From Persicaria tinctoria (lineage: Eukaryota; Streptophyta; Magnoliopsida; Caryophyllales; Polygonaceae), in contig JBANSL010000010.1 in the NCBI GenBank assembly GCA_037127255.1, positions 34,016,120 through 34,080,119 on the forward strand: a DNA stretch of 64,000 bases, written 5' to 3'. Positions within the stretch are counted from its first letter, which is position 1. The number at the start of each line of letters is the position of its first letter. Below the pieces are notes generated by a model that saw nothing but the letters and a program-made list of their open reading frames with translations, did no database searches and had not been told where the DNA came from. Both the position numbers and the translations under genes were made by a program. This document shows, one piece after another, positions 58,265-64,000 of the stretch.

Positions 58265-58747
58265 TTAAAGTACAGCTTCAGCTAAAAGAACTTGATCAGG
58301 GAATTTATCAGGGTCCACAGGTACGACCATCGAATTTTCCATGGGAGAACGGTCAGAAGATATGTCAATAACATCCAGTGATAAGCCATTATCAGTTACA
58401 GGATTATCTGAAGTAATTGGAGCGTCGAGAGTATCCAACCGATCCACCAAAGATGAACCTGAAAGTGCTTCAGCAAAAAGAACTTGTTCAGGATATTTAT
58501 CGAGGTCCACAGGCAGGGCCATGGAATCTTCCATGGGTGAACTGTTAAGAGATATGTCAATAACATCCACTCCATTATCAGTTACCATTTTCAACCTTTC
58601 TCTCGGACTTGGTTCTTGTAGAGGCACCACAGGGTTAGATGTTACAGTTGGGAAAGTAGATAGAGCATTGACATTTGCACCATCAGAATCTCCAGGCAGA
58701 GTACTTTCAACCCTTTTCTTCAGTGACTCAATCTTCTTCAATCTCAT
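58265..58747 (-). repeat. Tandem protein-level repeat in the MOM1-like gene
   Basis: Two units of about 60-65 residues follow one another: VTDNGVDVIDISLNSSPMED...DTLDAPITSDNP and VTDNGLSLDVIDISSDRSPM...DTLDAPIASDNP (the second ends near 58200). A third partial unit (IEQMDVLSAPITPDN) lies across the LINE near 55830. The repeat is also visible in DNA (ccatgggagaacg / ccatgggtgaactg). Confidence 0.8.
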
Positions 58748-60239
58748 CTCCTTGTCATTGGTCCTTTCAGTCTAATGTGCAGCCGTCAGGTTCGCAAAGC
58801 GCTGGTCCATCTCATGATCGTGTCCTTGAAGTTTTATCTTAAACTGGTCATTTAACTCCTTAAGCTTATCCAATTTGGACAATGATTCACCTAGTTCACA
58901 GATTAAATCTTTCTGCAAACTATATAGTTTGCTCATCGTTTAGCCCGGAAGTATTCTAAAATTTCCCCATGTTGCTTTTGTGCAAGTTCTCGCATCCTTG
59001 CCTGGTGAGTTTCCTCTACTTGCTGGATAAGTTCAGAAATGTCACCTTGCGCATTGCTCAAACCCGTCGTCTCTGGAGATAAATTTGCTTCTATTCCTTG
59101 TGCCATGCAATTGACAGAATCTAAACAGACTGCATCACTTTTTTAAAACAAGGAGGATGTCAAGCCATTACCAGAACGGCTTACACTTTGACCTGCAAAA
59201 GAGGGGGGGGGGGCAGTTTGTCTACAACATTAAATTAAAAGGATCCGGAAATTTTCATAATTCCATTCATCCACTTGTTAAAACTGCAAAGGCTAGTTTA
59301 GAAGACGCGGAATTTGAAGGTACCTGCAAGTTTGGAGGAGCCATGCTTCTTAAGAACCATTTATCCTCTCTCTTGTAGACTTTCTGCAAGGCGCATCAAG
59401 GTAGATCTTCTGCCCCTCAAGCTCCTTTTAGCAATACTTCTCCCCCTGGACCATCGAGGAATTTCTTTATCCAGTACACCTATTTTGAGCAATCCACCTT
59501 CAGACATCTCAGGTCGGTAGTCTTTCACATAATGGAATTCTTCTTCTCATAGACTCTGATTTATCAGGCAAAAATCGCCAACGAGGACTCCTGTCATCAA
59601 GCAAACTAGACCAAAAGACATTTTGTGGCACATCATGATCCAGAGATTGTACCTCCAGTTCACCATGTAGCTTTACGTTTCTAGAGTAACCTCTACCAAC
59701 CTCACTTACTTTTGAAATTAATGAGCAGTTAATACTAGGGTCGTCAACTTTAGAAGACAATATAGTTGACAACTCATGTATAATATTGCACAAAATTTCT
59801 GATTCTAATGACTCGGTTGATTCGGAGGTATTAATCAGATGGAGTGCATCAAGTTTATCAAACAAGTTTGTGGCACCCATAAGCAAGAAGCATATGACAA
59901 GTGCTCATGCTAACTAATGGATTGCCACTTTTAACCGTATCCAGTGATAAACCCAAAGCTTTCTCCTCATTCATGGGTACACACACAATATAATTGAAAC
60001 ACTCTTACATGATCACTCTCTATGTGAATTGTCATATTTTGCAGGGCTCGGATATCATTTACTGGGTTCCAATCGATGTTGAAAAGAATCACATCATCTA
60101 CAGATGAAAGTCTAATGCTAACATGAGAGGACTTATATTTTGTCAGTACCACAAATTTTCCTTTGGTTTTATCATTGAAAAGATCAACCGCAGTTTGTTT
60201 TTCCTTTTGAGGGACAAAGAGTTGACTATATATGTGCAC

Positions 60240-60700
60240 ATATGATTCCTAGCCAAAGCGTTGACAGATAAAATCATCTAGAATATGACCAATCCCAATA
60301 GAATACTTCATAGGATTATTAATTGTTTGTAACAATGAAAAGAATAAAGTCAGAACACAAAGGCTTCTGCATGCTAGCTAACCAAAAAATACAGGCCTAA
60401 AGACAACAGGAATGTAGAGCTACACCACACGAAATTGAAAAACACAAGTTCTTGTATTTTTTTGTAGTCTCATTGCATCGAAAGTTTCTTACATCTCCCT
60501 AGTGTACTGTCTACCACGGTAATTTTTTTTTACAAACAGCGCCTCAACAGAAATTTTTACTAGTAAAATATAGAAGTTGATAATATAAGATGCATGAATG
60601 GCACTAAAACTTCTTTTACAATAACCCCACATACAAATCAAAAAGAAGATCCAGGGCAGCTATAGAGATGCCAATATCAAAGCGCAGAAGTAGATTTTTA
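60240..60700. other. Intronic-looking region of the MOM1-like gene
   Basis: AT-rich sequence between two conserved segments, with no ORF or repeat. Confidence 0.35.
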
Positions 60701-61719
60701 GACCACCTTATACTTTATTGAGAGCATAAAAGACAACAATAATAACATACCTTGTACACAAACAACAACCTTAATCCTTGCTCCTTTTATACCAATGGTT
60801 AAATAATCCACTGATGGAATGTGTTCTTTGGAAAAGTTTACCAAGGATGGATCCAATGCATATGGATGATCACAACACTGACAAGAAACATGAAATCTTA
60901 CATTTACACATTGAAATCTTACATTTACACGTTGAGAATTATTCATAAAGAGGCATGAAAGCACTGAGGTAAACAGAAAAAGGACTTTGGGGCAGCTGTC
61001 ACTGGTTTTGAAATTAACCAGAATGCTTTCCTACTAGTCTCCTGTGTAGACTGCAGAGTACAGAACCAACTCACCGGAACTAATAGTGAGTTTTCTCTGC
61101 AGGTTTTGGACCAAAGAAAACTTTAATCACTTCATAATCAAACTGTATTTCCACCTCGATGATCAAAATGTCATTATTATGATGTCCAATTATTAAGAGG
61201 AGCCTTATTAAATTAGCACCTTGGGAACAATAAAGACAATTCAATAACATGATTAAAGAAGATATGAACATTGTGTTTTTTCACAGACTAGCTTGCACTA
61301 TGTACCTTTCTAAGAGCACGGAGAACATCATTTAGATGATTGAGGATTCCTTTCTTTGCATTTGAGCATAAAGATCAATAATTTGTTAAGAGTGTAGAAC
61401 AGTACTGCTCAAGCTGAACATTAGATAGCTGGACAAGAACCCAATACTCTCTAAACCTCAAATCATTCCAATCTTCCGGGTAAGCACTTTGAGAACCTTG
61501 TGATAGATACCAATGGTGACTGATCATGAGATGCATCAATGCCACTCTGTAATTTAAAGAGACAGTTTCAAGAGGAAGACATTATAAAAGTATTCACATT
61601 AATTTACCAAAATCATCCTACCCGTATAACAGACAATATAACAATAGCAGACAATGGGGATAATTGAAAGTATAATTAGGAGCACAAAAGATCATAACCA
61701 TTAACTTTATGATGTTCTT

Positions 61720-62990
61720 GGAAGGCGTTGATGAAGGAAATCGAGAATGCAAATAAACTACGAATAAAATAAAGCAAACCGATTGGATCCCAGCAAATAA
61801 TGTTCAAGACTCCCTCCCGATGTAGCAAGAGAAAGTCAGGTTCGATCCTCGAGGAAGCTAGTCAGCGGATCCTAGGCAGCGGAGGAATCTCACGGGCAGA
61901 AGTCGACCACAGATTACCCGACCTCGACTAAGGTTAGTCGACAGAAGGTCGGACAAGTCGAAACAAGGAGGCGACAACTACGGTTTTTGTCGATATCGAG
62001 AAGATTTACTCGATATCGAGTAAATATGTCGACGTCGAGGAATTGTGTTTTCCGAGATCGAGTACCTGCAGTTCAGAAGCTACGGCGATCCTTGTTGATC
62101 GAAAATCAGTAGTTGATGTCGACCTGTTTGGTCAAAATCGAGGAAGACAGAAACTATAAAACGAATGCAAAATCTTCGAACTTTAAACCGATGGATGAAA
62201 GAGAACTTCCAAGCAGATTGGGATTTGCAACAACGATTACCATGATAGCGGAATATAAACCATAAAAGGCGGTGACTTTATCGATAAAGGAGAAGACTTT
62301 CACCTAATCCGACAAGTAGGAAAATAGATCTCGCGATAAATATCCCTAATTGCATCTATTCCTTTTCATAATTAGAATTTATAAACTTCCGAATAGAAAT
62401 CATAATTACTACCCAAGTTTCACAACACGAGTTTTTCAATTTCTCAATCAAAGATGAACCACATAGAATAGATTAAGATAACGATAAAATACCTTCTTTT
62501 GCAATCGCTAATCCACCAACATGGCTCTCGTTGGGCTCACCTCAACCCCAGAAGTAGGTGGACTACTCGTGCCTCATTGCAATCGCAGACATTGATTGAA
62601 AAGAAATAACTTGCATAAACTAAATTCAAAGTCTTTACAATCCCGGCACTCAAACTTTCGTAGAATGCCAAAACCCTAAAACCTTTGACTCCTAAACTCT
62701 ATGTGGAACTACTTCTCTGAAATTGAATGAATAGAAAATCAGCCCATGGGTTTATTTATAGGGCTTAATCCTTGCTAATCAAGGAAAACAATCTATATCT
62801 ACTTCCTAAAGATAAAGTTAAATAAAGATAAAGCATTAAATCTAAAAGGGAATATCTAAATATCTCTTGACATAAGTGAATAATCTTCTCTCCTTGGATA
62901 AATCCTTGATAGAACTTGATAGATTCGGATCTCTTCGCTATCCAAACAATCCAGCTCGACTCGGACATGCCCAACAGCGTCGCGGCCCAA
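61720..62990. other. Probable retrotransposon-derived region
   Basis: It includes tcgatatcgag words at 61995-62060 (gtcgatatcgagaagattta, ctcgatatcgagtaaatatg) and the phrase aacatggctctcgttgggctcacctcaacc (given in two parts: aacatggctctcgttgggct, cacctcaacc), which I recall as common in plant LTR-retrotransposon sequence. No gag, protease or RT frame is visible, and the LTR boundaries cannot be set. Confidence 0.4.
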
Positions 62991-62999
62991 AGATCGTTT

Positions 63000-63265
63000 T
63001 GGTCGACATCGAGGAATTTCCTCGACATCGAGGAAATATGTCGTCGACTTGGCTTGTCTGGCTTTCTCGAGTAACTTCTTCCCGACTTGGAATCGGACAT
63101 GTGTTCTCGGTTTGGTCGATATCGAGGAATTTCCTCGACATCGAGTAAAAATGTCACTCGAGTTGGCTTTTCTCCTCAGCTTCTCGAGCAGCTTGTCCTC
63201 GACCAGGCTTGCCTTCGCATTTTTGTCGATATCGAGGAATTCTTCTCGACATAGAGTAAAACTCG
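63000..63265. repeat. Approximately 110-bp tandem array with tcgacatcgaggaa palindromic cores
   Basis: Three units begin near 63000, 63114 and 63224. Each opens with (g)gtcgacatcgaggaattt, then cctcgacatcgag, forming an imperfect inverted repeat. A related copy lies 1 kb upstream at 61995-62060. Confidence 0.85.
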
Positions 63266-64000
63266 GCTTCCGTCTTCTCTTCTTGGTTTTGTCCCGGAAT
63301 GGCTCCAAATTCTGTAATATTAAACCAAAACTCATGTAGACCTCTATTTCTTGCAAATAAGAATATATTACATAAATTCAACATATTCCCAGCCCGAAAT
63401 ATGCAAAGTATATGAAATAAGGAGCTAAAATGTGCATAAAAACATGGCTATTTCAGTGGACATCAAATCACCCCATACTTAAGCTTGCTTGTCCCCAAGC
63501 AATAACTTGGATGGTCATTCAGGGGAAACCTGCAAAGACTCTCAACATAATGAATTCATTGTAATATTATCCAACACTCAATTGCCATCCTTGAAAAGGT
63601 ACTTGGTGCCTACAAATCTGTGTATGTGAATGAAAAGCAATTTCTACACACAAAAGGAGGTTTATACCAAAACAATTTCATGTGACAAAGCAACAATAAT
63701 CAAGAGGATTTTTTTTCAGCTAAAAAAGGAGTAGATAGGTAAAAGGCTAAAGGTGAAAAATTTTTGGTCATGTGGTGTTAAATCCGGGGAAATGCATTAT
63801 TTCCAAACTTTCTTAACCACATCCCTTCTTCATAAGATTTCTCACCTTTCATAATGCTTTTGTCAATAATAATGCTTTTAGCTCTCTAACCTCAGCACTG
63901 CCTTCTCGCGAGTCGCAAACATGGGTGTCATGAATGGCCCCGAATACTTAGTGCTTTGGACTCCTCACCTGTGTCCCATCTCGCCAAACTATTATCTCAG
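63266..64000. other. Window end, probable retrotransposon non-coding sequence
   Basis: It contains tcaccccatacttaagcttg followed by cttgtccccaagcaa, a phrase widespread in plant LTR retrotransposons near the 5' end of the internal region. No ORF longer than 60 codons stands out. The element continues past the window. Confidence 0.4.

Larger units (their letters stand above)
54190..61500 (-). pseudogene. MOM1-like (Morpheus' molecule) gene, decayed and interrupted
   Basis: MOM1 is a plant SNF2-related silencing factor. Recognisable pieces in order on the minus strand: LSNVQLEQYCSTLLTN (about 61440), CCDHPYALDPSL (about 60870), a helicase-C-like segment (GKFVVLTKYKSSHVSIRLSS, then NIDWNPVNDIRALQ, 59967-60239), a coiled-coil region (ELIQQVEETHQARMRELAQK, about 58990), a Ser/Asp-rich repetitive region (58064-58747 and 55343-55921), and a C-terminal DPLQIELESIQK followed by KQVAHLQAAHDQEMTQL (54135-54377). 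The stops include TAG at 58772-58774 and a TAA near 58266. A LINE splits the gene between 57885 and 55925. Some frames have plausible splice sites, so partial expression is not excluded. The family call rests on remembered motifs. Confidence 0.75.

Noticed and set aside
61720..64000. Paired LTRs bounding a retrotransposon
   Set aside because: I could not find two matching direct repeats or TG...CA ends in the window; only phrases typical of such elements.

Overview
This window is plant nuclear DNA. It has GT-AG introns, a chloroplast Mg-chelatase gene, a plant TPR/J-domain gene, L1-type LINEs with a plant-style RNase H tail, MULE, Helitron, SINE and hAT-like remnants, and fragments of PAL, HASTY and MOM1. 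The gene content fits a flowering plant, but I cannot name the species. Exon boundaries were read by hand from reading frame, family similarity and splice signals.

1-8.7 kb is a Mutator-like (MULE) block. A MURA-type transposase joined to an OTU cysteine-protease domain runs on the + strand and carries a near-perfect 772-bp internal duplication. Around it are three divergent paralogues of an unrecognised protein of about 150 aa, all on the minus strand, plus a small + strand gene. Arrays of a 20-bp ACGT palindrome (CAACGT-N8-ACGTTG) lie in the two divergent promoter gaps and upstream of the third paralogue. This block is the best candidate here for an undescribed system.

8.8-23.5 kb is the ordinary genic part: CHLD (15 exons, intact, 751 aa), a TITAN9-like coiled-coil gene (8 exons, 279 aa) and, converging on it, a large TPR plus J-domain gene (11 exons, 1313 aa).

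23.7-33.1 kb holds a LINE tail, a DUF1985/Ulp1-peptidase gene with one in-frame stop, a hAT-like end, a weak candidate terminal-inverted-repeat element with a 167-bp tandem duplication, an AT-rich repeat field and a complete small Helitron.

33-44.7 kb holds a nearly full ORF2 of an L1-type LINE broken by two frameshifts. Downstream is a cluster of unrelated gene fragments (ICR-like, SAC phosphatase, HASTY), a possible small plastid-membrane protein gene, a second LINE tail and a foldback element.

44.7-50.8 kb is gene-poor repeats with one tRNA-derived SINE. 50.8-54.1 kb is a PAL pseudogene next to a 1.4-kb foldback MULE with a 9-bp target duplication. 54.2-61.5 kb is a decayed MOM1-like gene split by an internally deleted LINE. 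61.7-64 kb is probably retrotransposon-derived sequence with CG-rich repeats.

Many of the stops in the decayed genes are TAG, and several sit where CAG would be expected, which fits deamination of methylated CHG sites.
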